Source of the DNA: UBA6144 sp964399165
GTDB taxonomy: Bacteria; Bdellovibrionota; Bacteriovoracia; Bacteriovoracales; Bacteriovoracaceae
Direction: 5' to 3'
Assembly (NCBI GenBank): GCA_964399165.1
Contig: CAYNPO010000005.1
Coordinates: 1-64,000 of the forward strand
Length of the DNA stretch: 64,000 bases
The translations under genes were made by a program, and so were the position numbers. Every line of letters begins with the position of its first letter. The first letter of the stretch is position 1. The notes below the pieces were generated by a model that was given only the letters and a program-made list of their open reading frames with translations, was not told the DNA's origin and made no database searches. Shown here piece by piece: positions 24,951 through 33,371 of the stretch.

Positions 24951-24979
24951 TTGACAGGGTTGTCCAGACCCCCTAGGAT
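24951..24979 (+). promoter_or_regulatory. Sigma-70-type promoter of the SRP RNA gene
   Basis: TTGACA at 24951-24956 and TAGGAT at 24974-24979 are separated by exactly 17 bp. The predicted start, 7 bp after the -10 element, coincides with the first paired base of the SRP RNA at 24986. Confidence 0.85.
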
Positions 24980-24985
24980 GGCAGA

Positions 24986-25086
24986 CGGTCTGGGCCAGAT
25001 GGGCCCGTCGCCATGAACTCCGCCAGGTCGGGAACGAAGCAACGGTAGTGGTTTGGCGAGTCGTGTTTGGTTCCAGGCCGCTTTTT
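24986..25086 (+). ncRNA. ffs: Signal recognition particle RNA (4.5S type)
   Basis: The domain IV core GCCAGGTCGGGAACGAAGCAACGG is recognisable: an apical GGAA tetraloop and the asymmetric AGCA side of the Ffh-binding site. CGGTCTGG at 24986-24993 pairs completely with CCAGGCCG at 25073-25080 (one G-T pair), and CGCCA/TGGCG close the inner stem, giving a hairpin of about 95 nt. A T tract follows. The tetraloop is closed by G-C instead of the more usual C-G. A strong promoter lies directly upstream and dnaX follows, a common location for this RNA. This RNA accounts for the 306 bp gap between coding genes. Confidence 0.9.
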
Positions 25087-25134
25087 CTTACACTTAATAC
25101 TTCCTTACATTCTTGTTTATGGCGCCACCGCGCA

Positions 25135-25163
25135 TTGACGGTGTAGCGACCCTCTCTTAGTTT
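25135..25163 (+). promoter_or_regulatory. Candidate promoter for the dnaX operon
   Basis: TTGACG and TAGTTT are spaced 17 bp apart, ending 36 bp before the dnaX ATG. The -10 element is weak. Read-through from the SRP RNA promoter is the alternative. Confidence 0.4.
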
Positions 25164-25199
25164 GTTGGCCTCAGTTTTTGGGCCGCGTCAGGAGAATAA

Positions 25200-26885
25200 A
25201 TGGCTTATCAGGTGCTCGCCCGCAAATGGCGGCCCAAGCGTTTCGAAGAGGTGGTCGGGCAAGACCACATCACTCGTTCGCTCCAGAACGCGCTTCGTAC
25301 TGGCAAGCTGGCCCACGCCTACCTTTTCACCGGTACCCGTGGCGTGGGTAAAACCACCATAGCGCGCCTTTTCGGCAAGGCCATCCGCTGCGAGGCTCGC
25401 GGCGCCGACATGAACCCCTGTCTCGAGTGCGTTTCATGCAAGGACATCGAACAGGGTTACTCCCTCGACTACCTGGAGATCGACGGCGCTTCCAACAACA
25501 GCGTGGACGACGTCCGTGAGTTGATCGAGAACGCCCGCTACCTCCCCGCCCGCGGCACCCACAAGATCTACGTCATCGACGAAGTCCATATGCTTTCCAC
25601 CGCCGCCTTCAACGCCCTGTTGAAGACGCTGGAAGAGCCACCCGCGCACGCCATATTCGTCTTCGCCACCACCGACCCGCATAAGTTGCTGGGCACGGTG
25701 CTCTCGCGCTGCCAGCGCTTCGACTTCAAGAGCGTCCCCCCCGAGATCCTCGCTGGCCACCTGAGGAAAGTGGCCCAGGCCGAGGGGATCCGCTTCTCCG
25801 ACCCGCGGCTGGTGGACAAGCTCGCCGTTTACGGCAAGGGCTCCGTGCGCGACGCCCTCTCCCTCTTCGACCAGGTGCTGAGCCTGGCGGGCGGCGGGGT
25901 GATCGACGAAGCCGTCTTCTACCAGTCCCTGGGCCTCGCCCGCGCCGGCGCCCTGCGGGACATGATGGGCCATATACTTCGCGAGCGCCCAATGGAGGCT
26001 TCGCGCCTGCTCCAGGACCTGCTCCAGGAAAACATCGACCTCAAACGCATCGTCGACCAATTGCTAGAGGCGTTCCACGCCGTAATCCAACTCGTAGACA
26101 CGCCCGCGGAGACGTATTCCCAAGGCCTTCTGCCACCAGATGCCCTCGACGGAATTACCTTCGCGGAGCTTTTTTGGTTGTTCGAGACCTTTACCAAGGA
26201 CTGCGAGTGGGCACTGGTCAGCCCCTCTCCCGAGAAAGTCGTGGATTTGGTATTGCAGAAGCTAGCACGGCGTCGACAGATTCTGCAGCCGGACCACGCC
26301 TTGGTGCAGAAGGGAGCGGCGGGTGCGACAGCCTCGCGTACGGCGGCGTCTCCCGCTCCCAAGATGTCCCCAGCCCCCATCGCCGCACCTGAGGCTACCG
26401 TAGCTCCAGCGGCGACACCAACTCCCGCGGCTAGGCCCGCCGGCGCCGTTTCCGCCCTCAATCCTTCTTACGAAGCCCTGCTGGAGTCCCTCGACGATGC
26501 CCCCACCATCCGCGGCAACCTGGAGATGGGGAACTTCACCGAGCCTCCCCGCATGGTCGAGGGTTCGGTGCGCCTGAGCATCGGCTTCATGGAGGAAGAC
26601 TCACTTCCCCGTGACTACCTCCAGGACCCGGAAGTGGTGGTGAAGCTCAAAGAAAAACTCGCGCGCTTTTATGGCGTCACCGCCGACCGCGTGGCGGTGC
26701 AGTTCTCAGCCGTCACCGCCTCCGAAGCCGCGGCTACGGGCTTCACCGGCATCAGCGCCCGCGAGCAGCTGGCTGCTCGCGAAGCCACCGCCCAGAAGAA
26801 AGAACGCCTGCTCAACGACCCCTACGTCCGGGAGGCCGAGCGCCTCTTCGGCAGCAAGGTCGACAAAGTCGTATTAAAGGATTGA
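25200..26885 (+). CDS. dnaX: DNA polymerase III subunit tau (and possibly gamma)
   Basis: This 561-residue clamp-loader ATPase loads the sliding clamp during replication. Walker A is GTRGVGKTT at residues 45-53. The four zinc cysteines lie in CEARGADMNPCLECVSC, Walker B is IYVIDEVHML, and the SRC motif is LSRCQRFDF. Residues about 385-440 are a proline/alanine-rich linker, followed by a tau-specific C-terminal domain. I see no slippery AAAAAAG heptamer with a following hairpin, so a programmed gamma form is not supported. GGAGAA precedes the ATG. The gene leads a long co-directional run. Confidence 0.96.
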   Translation: MAYQVLARKWRPKRFEEVVGQDHITRSLQNALRTGKLAHAYLFTGTRGVGKTTIARLFGKAIRCEARGADMNPCLECVSCKDIEQGYSLDYLEIDGASNNSVDDVRELIENARYLPARGTHKIYVIDEVHMLSTAAFNALLKTLEEPPAHAIFVFATTDPHKLLGTVLSRCQRFDFKSVPPEILAGHLRKVAQAEGIRFSDPRLVDKLAVYGKGSVRDALSLFDQVLSLAGGGVIDEAVFYQSLGLARAGALRDMMGHILRERPMEASRLLQDLLQENIDLKRIVDQLLEAFHAVIQLVDTPAETYSQGLLPPDALDGITFAELFWLFETFTKDCEWALVSPSPEKVVDLVLQKLARRRQILQPDHALVQKGAAGATASRTAASPAPKMSPAPIAAPEATVAPAATPTPAARPAGAVSALNPSYEALLESLDDAPTIRGNLEMGNFTEPPRMVEGSVRLSIGFMEEDSLPRDYLQDPEVVVKLKEKLARFYGVTADRVAVQFSAVTASEAAATGFTGISAREQLAAREATAQKKERLLNDPYVREAERLFGSKVDKVVLKD

Positions 26886-26889
26886 ACGC

Positions 26890-27198
26890 ATGAACCTCCA
26901 GCAGATGATGAAACAGGCCCAGCAAATGCAGGCCAAGATGGCGAGCCTCCAAAACGAACTCGCCACCCGCGAGGTCGAGGCTTCCGCCGGCGGCGGTGCC
27001 GTCAAGGTGAAGGTTAACGGCAAGCAGGAACTCCTCTCTATCAAGATCGCCGCCGAGGCGGTGGACCCCAACGACGTAGCCACCCTGGAAGAGCTGGTCT
27101 TCACGGCGGTGAACCAGGCCATGAAGCAGTCCCAGGAGATGGTCACCCAGGCCATGGGCAAGATCACGGGCGGGCTAAGCCTGCCGGGGATGTTCTGA
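26890..27198 (+). CDS. ebfC: YbaB/EbfC nucleoid-associated protein
   Basis: This 102-residue protein matches the YbaB/EbfC family: an N-terminal helix MNLQQMMKQAQQMQAKMASLQNEL, then VEASAGGGAVKVKVNGKQELLSIKI and the helical PNDVATLEELVFTAVNQA. It binds DNA as a dimer and is often found between dnaX and recR, as here. The gaps are 4 bp upstream and 1 bp downstream. Confidence 0.95.
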   Translation: MNLQQMMKQAQQMQAKMASLQNELATREVEASAGGGAVKVKVNGKQELLSIKIAAEAVDPNDVATLEELVFTAVNQAMKQSQEMVTQAMGKITGGLSLPGMF

Positions 27199-27199
27199 G

Positions 27200-27796
27200 A
27201 TGATGGAGCTGCCCCCCATCGTGCGCAACGCGGTCGCGGCCCTGGGCCGCCTCCCCGGCGTCGGGGAGCGCTCCGCCTTGCGCATGGTGACGTCCATGAC
27301 GAACTGGCGCAAGGACGAGCTTCAGCGCTTCGCCCAGGCGGCCGCGGAGCTGGCGCATCTGCGCTCCTGCCGCGAGTGCGGCATGTGGAGCGAGCCCGAA
27401 GTGTGCGAGCTTTGCCTCTCCCCCTCCCGGCGCGAGAGCGGCATTCTGTGCGTGGTGGAGCAAGTGAGCGACCTGCTGGCCATCGAGAAGAGCGGCCAGT
27501 TCAAGGGGCGTTTCTTGGTCCTGGGGGGCGTGCTCAACCCGCTCCTCGGCGTGGGGCCCGACCAACTCCGTTTCAAGGAGCTGCGCGAGCGCGCCGCCGA
27601 CGGCAGCGTGCACGCGGTGGTCCTGGCCCTCAACCCGAGCGTCGAGGGCGACGCCACCTGCGCCTACATCAAGCACCTCCTCCCCGCCGCCGTGGCGGTG
27701 GAGCGCATCGGCTTCGGCATGCCCATCGGGGGCAGCCTGGAGCACCTGGACCCCATGACCATCGGCAAGGCGCTCGAGAACAGGAAGACTTTTTGA
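27200..27796 (+). CDS. recR: Recombination protein RecR
   Basis: This 198-residue protein acts with RecF and RecO to load RecA at gaps. It has the helix-hairpin-helix (LGRLPGVGERSALRM), the zinc finger CRECGMWSEPEVCELC, and a Toprim domain with CVVEQVSDLLAIEKSG and LALNPSVEGDATCAYI. The length is standard. The stop codon shares one base with the next start (TGATG), so the roadblock-like gene is translationally coupled to it. Confidence 0.97.
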   Translation: MMELPPIVRNAVAALGRLPGVGERSALRMVTSMTNWRKDELQRFAQAAAELAHLRSCRECGMWSEPEVCELCLSPSRRESGILCVVEQVSDLLAIEKSGQFKGRFLVLGGVLNPLLGVGPDQLRFKELRERAADGSVHAVVLALNPSVEGDATCAYIKHLLPAAVAVERIGFGMPIGGSLEHLDPMTIGKALENRKTF

Positions 27797-28281
27797 TGAT
27801 GGACACCAACCTACCCGCGCGCCTGCACCAAGCGTTCGCTCGCACCGGGCTTCCCGCCGACGTGCGGTTGTTCGTGGTCCGCCGCGACGGCCTCATGGTG
27901 TGGGACGGTACCCCCGATGACCGCTCGCAGCCTTTGGCCGCGTTATGCGGGGGCATGTGGGAAGCCTCCTTCGCCATGGCCCGAACCGCAGGCGCCGCCA
28001 CCTCGCCATCCGGTTTCCGCCTGGTGTTCGACGACGCCGCCGCCGGCGTGCTGGTGTACCCGTTGACCGTGCACGGCGAGACCTACTTCCTGGGCGGGAT
28101 CTACCGCGACTGCGTGAATCCAGCGCGCCTGCGTCACCGGGTGCAGGAGCTGCGCGGGCGCCTCGAGGGCCTGCTGGCAGAGGGCCAGGCTCCCGTGGCC
28201 GCCCAAGCCGAGCGCGCCGGTTATTTGTTCGCGGACATCACTGACGCCGAGATGGACCGCCTGTTCGGGATCGGGGTGTAG
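27796..28281 (+). CDS. Roadblock/LC7-like protein, possible MglB-type partner of MglA
   Basis: This 161-residue protein has an alpha/beta pattern with DVRLFVVRRDGLMVWDG near the start and LRLVFDDAA-like and GVLVYPLTVHGETYFLGGIY strands in the middle. This fits a roadblock/LC7 fold, where a GxxxW/A strand precedes a central helix. The C-terminal helix is long and charged. The sequence match is weak, and the main argument is position: it lies 1 bp before mglA. In Myxococcus, MglB is a roadblock GAP encoded next to mglA. Alternative: an unrelated small regulator. Confidence 0.55.
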   Translation: MMDTNLPARLHQAFARTGLPADVRLFVVRRDGLMVWDGTPDDRSQPLAALCGGMWEASFAMARTAGAATSPSGFRLVFDDAAAGVLVYPLTVHGETYFLGGIYRDCVNPARLRHRVQELRGRLEGLLAEGQAPVAAQAERAGYLFADITDAEMDRLFGIGV

Positions 28282-28282
28282 C

Positions 28283-28873
28283 ATGTCCTTCGTTAACCAC
28301 CACACCAAAGAGATCAACTGCAAGATCGTTTACTACGGGCCCGGCCTCGGGGGTAAGACCACCAACATCCAGTGGATTTACCAGAAGACCGCCGCAGGGA
28401 ACAAAGGACAGATGGTTTCCCTGAACACTGAAAACGAGCGCACGCTGTTTTTCGACTTTCTGCCCTTGGATTTGGGTGAGATACGCGGCTTCAAAACCCG
28501 TTTCCACCTTTACACCGTGCCCGGGCAGGTCTTCTATGAGGCGAGCCGCCGCTTGATCCTGCGTGGAGTGGACGGTTTGGTCTTCGTGGCCGACTCCCAA
28601 CTTGAGCGGATGGAAGCGAACCTTGAGAGCCTGGAAAGCCTGGAGGCGAACCTCGCGCTCCAGGGGTATGACCCAGCCCGGGTGCCCACGGTCATGCAGT
28701 GGAACAAGCGGGACCTCCCCAACACCGCGCCGGTGGGGGATATGTCCGAGAAGCTCAACCGGCGCCGCGTTCCCGAGTTCGAGTCCGTCGCCTTCCGGGG
28801 TGATGGCGTGTTCGATACGTTGAAAATGGTCAGTAAGATGGTCCTCCTGAACATCAAGGGGGGACTGGCATGA
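28283..28873 (+). CDS. mglA: MglA-type Ras-like GTPase
   Basis: This 196-residue small GTPase sets cell polarity and controls motility in Myxococcus and pole-based invasion in Bdellovibrio. The P-loop is YYGPGLGGKTTNIQWIY, with the conserved MglA glycine pair. The switch I region with TENERTLFFDFLPLD and the switch II region TVPGQVFYEASRRLIL are characteristic of MglA. WNKRDLPN is the base-recognition motif (NKRD). The length is as expected. Its stop overlaps an ATG upstream of the DksA-type gene. Active polarity control fits a flagellated, possibly predatory cell. Confidence 0.96.
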   Translation: MSFVNHHTKEINCKIVYYGPGLGGKTTNIQWIYQKTAAGNKGQMVSLNTENERTLFFDFLPLDLGEIRGFKTRFHLYTVPGQVFYEASRRLILRGVDGLVFVADSQLERMEANLESLESLEANLALQGYDPARVPTVMQWNKRDLPNTAPVGDMSEKLNRRRVPEFESVAFRGDGVFDTLKMVSKMVLLNIKGGLA

Positions 28874-28887
28874 AAAGGAGCTCAGCC

Positions 28888-29331
28888 ATGGCAATTGAGA
28901 AAGTGAAGCCCCTCACCAAGAAACAGGTCGATCAGCTTCGCAAGAAGCTCAATGAGGAGAAGGAAAGCCTGCTCTTCAATGGCCGTATGAGCGCCGAAGA
29001 ACTTGGCTTGGCCATGACCGACGACGTGAACGACGAGGTCGACGCAGCGGTTGCCGATTACGAGGGCTCCCACCTCCTCCGTTTTCGTAACCGCGAGGTC
29101 TTCTATGCCAAGAAGATCGATAAAGCGCTCAAGAAGATCGAACTCGGCGAGTACGGACTGTGTAGTGAGTGCGCCGGCCCCATTAAGTTCGAGCGTCTGC
29201 TCGCCCGGCCAACCGCCGAAATGTGTATCTTCTGCAAAGAAGAAGCAGAGCGAGAGGAGTCCAGTAACGTCCACGGCCGCCAGTCCAAGTCCTTGGGTAA
29301 GACCCTGGACATGGGCTCGGCTTCCATCTGA
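28888..29331 (+). CDS. TraR/DksA-family zinc finger protein
   Basis: This 147-residue protein has an N-terminal coiled coil (LTKKQVDQLRKKLNEEKESLL) and a C-terminal zinc finger CSECAGPIKFERLLARPTAEMC..C with four cysteines. This is the DksA/TraR architecture, which reaches into the RNA polymerase secondary channel. ATG 28888 is preferred because AAGGAG lies 7 bp upstream; an ATG at 28870 is possible. It lacks the exact acidic tip of E. coli DksA, so it may be a variant regulator rather than DksA itself. Its stop overlaps the next start by 1 bp. Confidence 0.9.
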   Translation: MAIEKVKPLTKKQVDQLRKKLNEEKESLLFNGRMSAEELGLAMTDDVNDEVDAAVADYEGSHLLRFRNREVFYAKKIDKALKKIELGEYGLCSECAGPIKFERLLARPTAEMCIFCKEEAEREESSNVHGRQSKSLGKTLDMGSASI

Positions 29332-30173
29332 TGGCCGGCATGATCGCCGTTATAGGCGGCAGCGGGATTTACAAGTTAGATGGCGTCGAGGAGCGGGGCA
29401 GGGAGGAGGTCTCCACCCCGTTCGGGAACCCCAGCTCTGCAGTCATGCGATTGGAGGTCGGCGGCGCCCCCTTCTTCTTCCTCCCGCGCCATGGCATCGG
29501 TCACCACATCACGCCGTCCGAGATCAACTACCGGGCCAATATTTACGCGCTCAAGGCCCTGGGTGTGGATACGGTTGTGAGTATTTCCGCGGTTGGGTCC
29601 TTGCAGGAGCAATATGCGCCTCGGGACTTCGTACTGCCCGACCAATTTATCGACTGGACCAAGGGGCTGCGAAAGCGTTCCTTCTTTGATGAGGGCGTGG
29701 TGGGCCACGTCTCTTGCGCGAACCCAGTCGAAGAGGCGTTGCAGTTTCGTTTGCGAGACGCCTGCGACTCTGCCGGTGTCAGGGCACACCTGGGAGGCTC
29801 CTACGTCTGCATCGAGGGCCCCCAATTCTCCACCAAGGCTGAGTCACGCATCTACCGCTCATTTGGGGCGTCAGTCATCGGCATGACGAACGTGCCCGAG
29901 GCTTTCCTGGCCAAGGAAGCCGGCATGGCCTACGCGACCGTTGCCATGGTGACGGATTATGATTGCTGGAGGGACGCCCACTGCGAGGTCCAGGAGATTA
30001 TGGCCGTGATGAAGGACAACTATGTTTCGGCCCAGCGGTTTCTGGGCGCGCTCATACCGTCCCTTCACCGTAAGCCGGTCGCGTACAAACCTGAGAACAA
30101 GTGGGCCGTGATCACCGACCAGGCCAAACTCTCTCCTAGGCACCGCGAGATCCTCGAGGTGGTCCTGAGGTGA
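29331..30173 (+). CDS. mtnP: S-methyl-5'-thioadenosine phosphorylase (MTAP-type)
   Basis: This 280-residue enzyme of the PNP/MTAP family cleaves methylthioadenosine with phosphate, salvaging adenine and methylthioribose-1-phosphate from polyamine synthesis. GGSGIYKLDG, PRHGIGHHITPSEINYRANI, IDWTKGLRKRSF, and the substrate loop CIEGPQFSTKAES/MTNVPEAFLAKEAG are all characteristic. It occupies the position immediately upstream of rsmH where mraZ is usually found. It is coupled by overlap at both ends (1 bp upstream, 4 bp with rsmH). Confidence 0.93.
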   Translation: MAGMIAVIGGSGIYKLDGVEERGREEVSTPFGNPSSAVMRLEVGGAPFFFLPRHGIGHHITPSEINYRANIYALKALGVDTVVSISAVGSLQEQYAPRDFVLPDQFIDWTKGLRKRSFFDEGVVGHVSCANPVEEALQFRLRDACDSAGVRAHLGGSYVCIEGPQFSTKAESRIYRSFGASVIGMTNVPEAFLAKEAGMAYATVAMVTDYDCWRDAHCEVQEIMAVMKDNYVSAQRFLGALIPSLHRKPVAYKPENKWAVITDQAKLSPRHREILEVVLR

Positions 30174-31150
30174 CCCTGGAGTACCGACCACACGTTTCGG
30201 TTCTGCTGGAGGAGTGCCTCTCGGCCCTCGCCGCGGGGGCCGAGGGAGTGGCACAACCTCTTTTCGCCGACCTGACCTTCGGTGGGGGCGGCCATAGCTC
30301 GGAAATCCTCCGGCGCTTTCCGGGCGCCAGACTCGTGGCATTCGACCAAGATCCGGAGGCCGTGGCCAACGGCAAAGCTTTACTGGCCGCGGGGGGATGG
30401 GGCGAAAGGGTAAAGTTAGTGCATGCTAACTTCTCATCGTTCCCGGCCTGGGCCAAGGAAAACGGCGTGGGCCAATTTCATGGGATCCTAGCGGACCTTG
30501 GCGTGTCCTCGCATCAGTTCGACGAATCCTCCCGGGGGTTTTCCTACCGCTCGGACGCGCCTCTCGATATGCGCATGAATCCATCGGACCTGGCCGCCCC
30601 CACCGCTGCCGATCTCGTGAACACGCTCCCAGAGCGCGATTTGGCGGACCTCATCTTCAAGAACGGTGAGGAAAGACTCTCGCGCAAAATAGCCGCAAGG
30701 ATCGTCGAGCGGAGACGCGACCGCCCCTATAGGACCACGGCCGAACTTGAGGAGACGTGCTTCCTCGCCTACCCGCCCACCCAGCGCCATCGGGGCGCCC
30801 ATCCCGCAACTCGCACGTTTCAAGCGCTGCGGATTGCTGTCAACGATGAGCTCGGTGTCCTTGCGCGCCTACTGGGCGAGTTGCCTTCGCAATTAGCCCC
30901 GGGGGGTGTCGCCGCTATCATCAGCTTCCATTCATTGGAGGACCGGGTGGTGAAGCATGCGTTTAAAGAAATGGTGGCGGAATCCAACGGGCGCGTTACA
31001 CTATTAACTAAGAAGCCGATAGTGCCGTCCGAGCGCGAAGTTGAAGTGAACCCGCGGGCAAGGAGTGCCAAGCTGCGGTTGATGCGACGGACGGGCAACC
31101 ATGGAGGGGTGCATGGCTTTACGGAACAAGAAGGCGACGAGTTGGACTGA
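30170..31150 (+). CDS. rsmH: 16S rRNA (cytosine-1402-N4) methyltransferase
   Basis: This 326-residue methyltransferase opens the division and cell-wall cluster. It starts at GTG in a GTGA overlap with mtnP. The SAM motif DLTFGGGGHSSEIL, the ILADLGVSSHQFDESSRGFSY segment and the C-terminal SFHSLEDRVVKHAF are diagnostic. No mraZ gene precedes it. Confidence 0.96.
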   Translation: MTLEYRPHVSVLLEECLSALAAGAEGVAQPLFADLTFGGGGHSSEILRRFPGARLVAFDQDPEAVANGKALLAAGGWGERVKLVHANFSSFPAWAKENGVGQFHGILADLGVSSHQFDESSRGFSYRSDAPLDMRMNPSDLAAPTAADLVNTLPERDLADLIFKNGEERLSRKIAARIVERRRDRPYRTTAELEETCFLAYPPTQRHRGAHPATRTFQALRIAVNDELGVLARLLGELPSQLAPGGVAAIISFHSLEDRVVKHAFKEMVAESNGRVTLLTKKPIVPSEREVEVNPRARSAKLRLMRRTGNHGGVHGFTEQEGDELD

Positions 31151-31427
31151 CAACAAGGTCGTCCAAACGCTCTTCCATCCCCAAGTGCTCCCCTTCACGC
31201 TTACATTTGCCTGCATGGCCGTGCTGTTCGTGACGATCAGGATGAAGTCCATCGAACAAGCGTACCACCTGGACGGCCACGACCGCGCCTTGGAGAAGGC
31301 GTGGGTCGAAAACAAAGAACTGAAGGCGCAAAGGGCACGGATGCTCTCGGTGCGTAGGCTCCGCGAATTCGCGGAGAAGTACGGACTAAAGGAGCCGGGT
31401 CCCGAGCAGATCATCCTGATTCCCTAA
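31113..31427 (+). CDS. ftsL: Cell division protein FtsL-like
   Basis: This 104-residue bitopic protein has one helix (LPFTLTFACMAVLFVTIRM, about 27-45) followed by a periplasmic coiled coil (DRALEKAWVENKELKAQRARML) and a short tail. Size, topology and position between rsmH and ftsI identify FtsL, although sequence conservation in this family is low. ATG 31113 is preferred over 31101 because GGAGG lies 5 bp upstream. It overlaps rsmH by 38 bp. Confidence 0.85.
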   Translation: MALRNKKATSWTDNKVVQTLFHPQVLPFTLTFACMAVLFVTIRMKSIEQAYHLDGHDRALEKAWVENKELKAQRARMLSVRRLREFAEKYGLKEPGPEQIILIP

Positions 31428-31445
31428 GCGCATGGAGGCGCTTAG
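31424..31445 (+). promoter_or_regulatory. Perfect hairpin at the ftsL-ftsI junction
   Basis: CTAAGCGC and GCGCTTAG form an 8 bp perfect stem with a 6 nt loop; the ftsL stop codon is inside the left arm. No T tract follows, so termination is unlikely. It may affect mRNA processing or the start of ftsI 13 bp later. Confidence 0.55.
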
Positions 31446-31457
31446 AATAAGGGGCCT

Positions 31458-33371
31458 GTGAAAACGCGGATCCAGACCACATTCTTCGTCATGGTGGCGC
31501 TATTCGGACTCGTAGCGGCCAAAGCCTTTTACATCCAGGTGGTGAACAAGGAGAGGCTGCTGGCTTATGCTCGCAGCCAGTTCCAGCGGGAAGTTCGAGC
31601 GTATCCCAACCGCGGGAACATCGTGGACCGGCACGGCACTCCCCTTGCCATCAACGTGCAGACCTTCAACATTTTCACGTTCCCCCGTGGCAAAGGGCCT
31701 GAGTTTCGCAGGCAGCTGAGGGAGCTTTCGAAGATCGTGCCGAAACTCCCGCATCACGAGCTTTGGGCGAAGGTCCGCAACCGGAGCAAGTACACGTGGC
31801 TCGGGCGCCATGTAAGGTTGACCCCCACCCAGGAGGCAAAAGTCCGCAAGCTGGACTTGATTCACCTGGAGGCCAACAACGACCGCGTTTATCCCAACCA
31901 CGAGCTCGCGGCGCAGGTCATCGGGCACGTGGGAATCGACAACTCGGGCTTGGCCGGCATCGAACGATCGATGAACGATAGGCTGCGGGGAAAGCTGCAG
32001 GTGGTGCGCTACCAGCGTGACGCCAAAGGGCGCCCGGTCAGGTATGAGGGGGGGCCAGGGAAGATGGAGCCCGCCGAGGACGTCACCCTTTCGATCGACA
32101 AGGAGTTGCAGGGAACTCTCGAGGCTTCGCTCAAGGAGGCAGTCGAACACCATAAGGCTTCCCGTGCGGGAGCCGCCGTCATGGACGCCGTGACCGGTGA
32201 AATTCTTGGCATAGCCAACTACCCCTCGTTCGACCCCAACCATCCCCGGGACCAACCGGCAGAGAATCGCAAACTGTCATTTGTCACAGATCCTTTCGAG
32301 CCGGGGTCGATCCTGAAGACCATGACTGTGGCTTCGGCCCTGGAGCATGGCGTGGCTAATCCGTCCAAGCGCTATTTCTGCGAACGAGGGAAAATGCGCA
32401 TCCAGGGTCACACCATCAGTGAGGCGGAAAGCGACAAGAAGTTTGAGTGGCTTACGGTCACTGACATCCTCAAGTACAGCTCCAACGTGGGAACGACCAA
32501 AATCGCCTTCGACCTCAAGTTCCCTCGCTTGGCCAAGACATTACGTGGTTTCGGGTTGGGCGAGAAAACGGGCATCCAGGTCGCAGGCGAGTCCAAAGGC
32601 ATCATGACCCGCGCCGAGAAGGTAAAGCCCCTCACTCTGTCGAACATCAGCTTTGGCCATGGGGTAGCGACCACGGGAATCCAGATGCTCCGGGCGTATG
32701 CGGCGGTCGCCAATGGTGGCTACTTGGTGAAACCCACGTTGCTTAAAAACGAGCAATCGCAGCTGAAGAAGGAAAATCGAGTGATCAAATCTTCAACGGC
32801 CAAAGAAGTGGCGAAGATGATGGTCAAGGCGGTCGAGGATGGTACTGGCACCAACGCACGCATCCCGCATTACACCATAGCTGGTAAGACCGGCACCGCC
32901 CAACGAGTAGCCCCCAACGGAGGCTATGAGGGTTACATCGCAAGCTTCGCCGGCTTCCCCGTGAACATCGGGCGTCCGTTCGTAGTGTTGGTCTACGTGG
33001 ACAATCCCAAGGCCAACGGCTATTACGGCAACGCCGTAGCGGGGCCGGCCTTCAGGAAAATTACGCAGCACCTCCTTTACAAGAGCAAACAGTTCGCACC
33101 CTTGGCCCGTTACAGTCCAGAGTCGAACGCCAAAAATCTTGATTCCGTCACCACCGCTCTGTCATCGTCGCGGCACCTCGGGCCGGGCCGCATGCCCCGG
33201 TTTACGGGGCTCGACAAGGCCTCCGCCGTCCGCATGGCCGAAGGCTTGGGCATCCAGGTTGAGATGACCGGATTTGGCGTCGTCTCGCGCCAAACCCCCG
33301 GCGCGGGGGAGTCAATCGTCGGCCTAAAGGAAGTGCGGCTTCATTTCTCGCCCCCCGCCTATGAAGAGTGA
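31458..33371 (+). CDS. ftsI: Septal peptidoglycan transpeptidase (PBP3/FtsI) with C-terminal PASTA-like domain
   Basis: This 637-residue class B penicillin-binding protein crosslinks septal peptidoglycan. It has an N-terminal membrane anchor, the RGNIVDRHGTPLA dimerisation motif, and a complete transpeptidase site: S284-I-L-K287, S341-S-N343 and K477-T-G. Residues about 575-637 (MPRFTGLDKASAVRMAEGLG, then VSRQTPGAGESI) form a PASTA-like domain, usual in Gram-positives and some delta-type lineages but absent from E. coli FtsI. The GTG start overlaps no gene; the end overlaps murE by 11 bp. Confidence 0.95.
   Translation: MKTRIQTTFFVMVALFGLVAAKAFYIQVVNKERLLAYARSQFQREVRAYPNRGNIVDRHGTPLAINVQTFNIFTFPRGKGPEFRRQLRELSKIVPKLPHHELWAKVRNRSKYTWLGRHVRLTPTQEAKVRKLDLIHLEANNDRVYPNHELAAQVIGHVGIDNSGLAGIERSMNDRLRGKLQVVRYQRDAKGRPVRYEGGPGKMEPAEDVTLSIDKELQGTLEASLKEAVEHHKASRAGAAVMDAVTGEILGIANYPSFDPNHPRDQPAENRKLSFVTDPFEPGSILKTMTVASALEHGVANPSKRYFCERGKMRIQGHTISEAESDKKFEWLTVTDILKYSSNVGTTKIAFDLKFPRLAKTLRGFGLGEKTGIQVAGESKGIMTRAEKVKPLTLSNISFGHGVATTGIQMLRAYAAVANGGYLVKPTLLKNEQSQLKKENRVIKSSTAKEVAKMMVKAVEDGTGTNARIPHYTIAGKTGTAQRVAPNGGYEGYIASFAGFPVNIGRPFVVLVYVDNPKANGYYGNAVAGPAFRKITQHLLYKSKQFAPLARYSPESNAKNLDSVTTALSSSRHLGPGRMPRFTGLDKASAVRMAEGLGIQVEMTGFGVVSRQTPGAGESIVGLKEVRLHFSPPAYEE

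Noticed and set aside
25200..26885. Programmed frameshift in dnaX producing gamma
   Set aside because: I looked for an A-AAA-AAG type slippery site with a downstream stem in the linker region and did not see one.
27376..27795. N-terminal extension of the roadblock-like gene into recR
   Set aside because: The frame is open upstream, but it is antiphase to recR, very arginine-rich, and the ATG at 27796 in a TGATG junction is the natural start.
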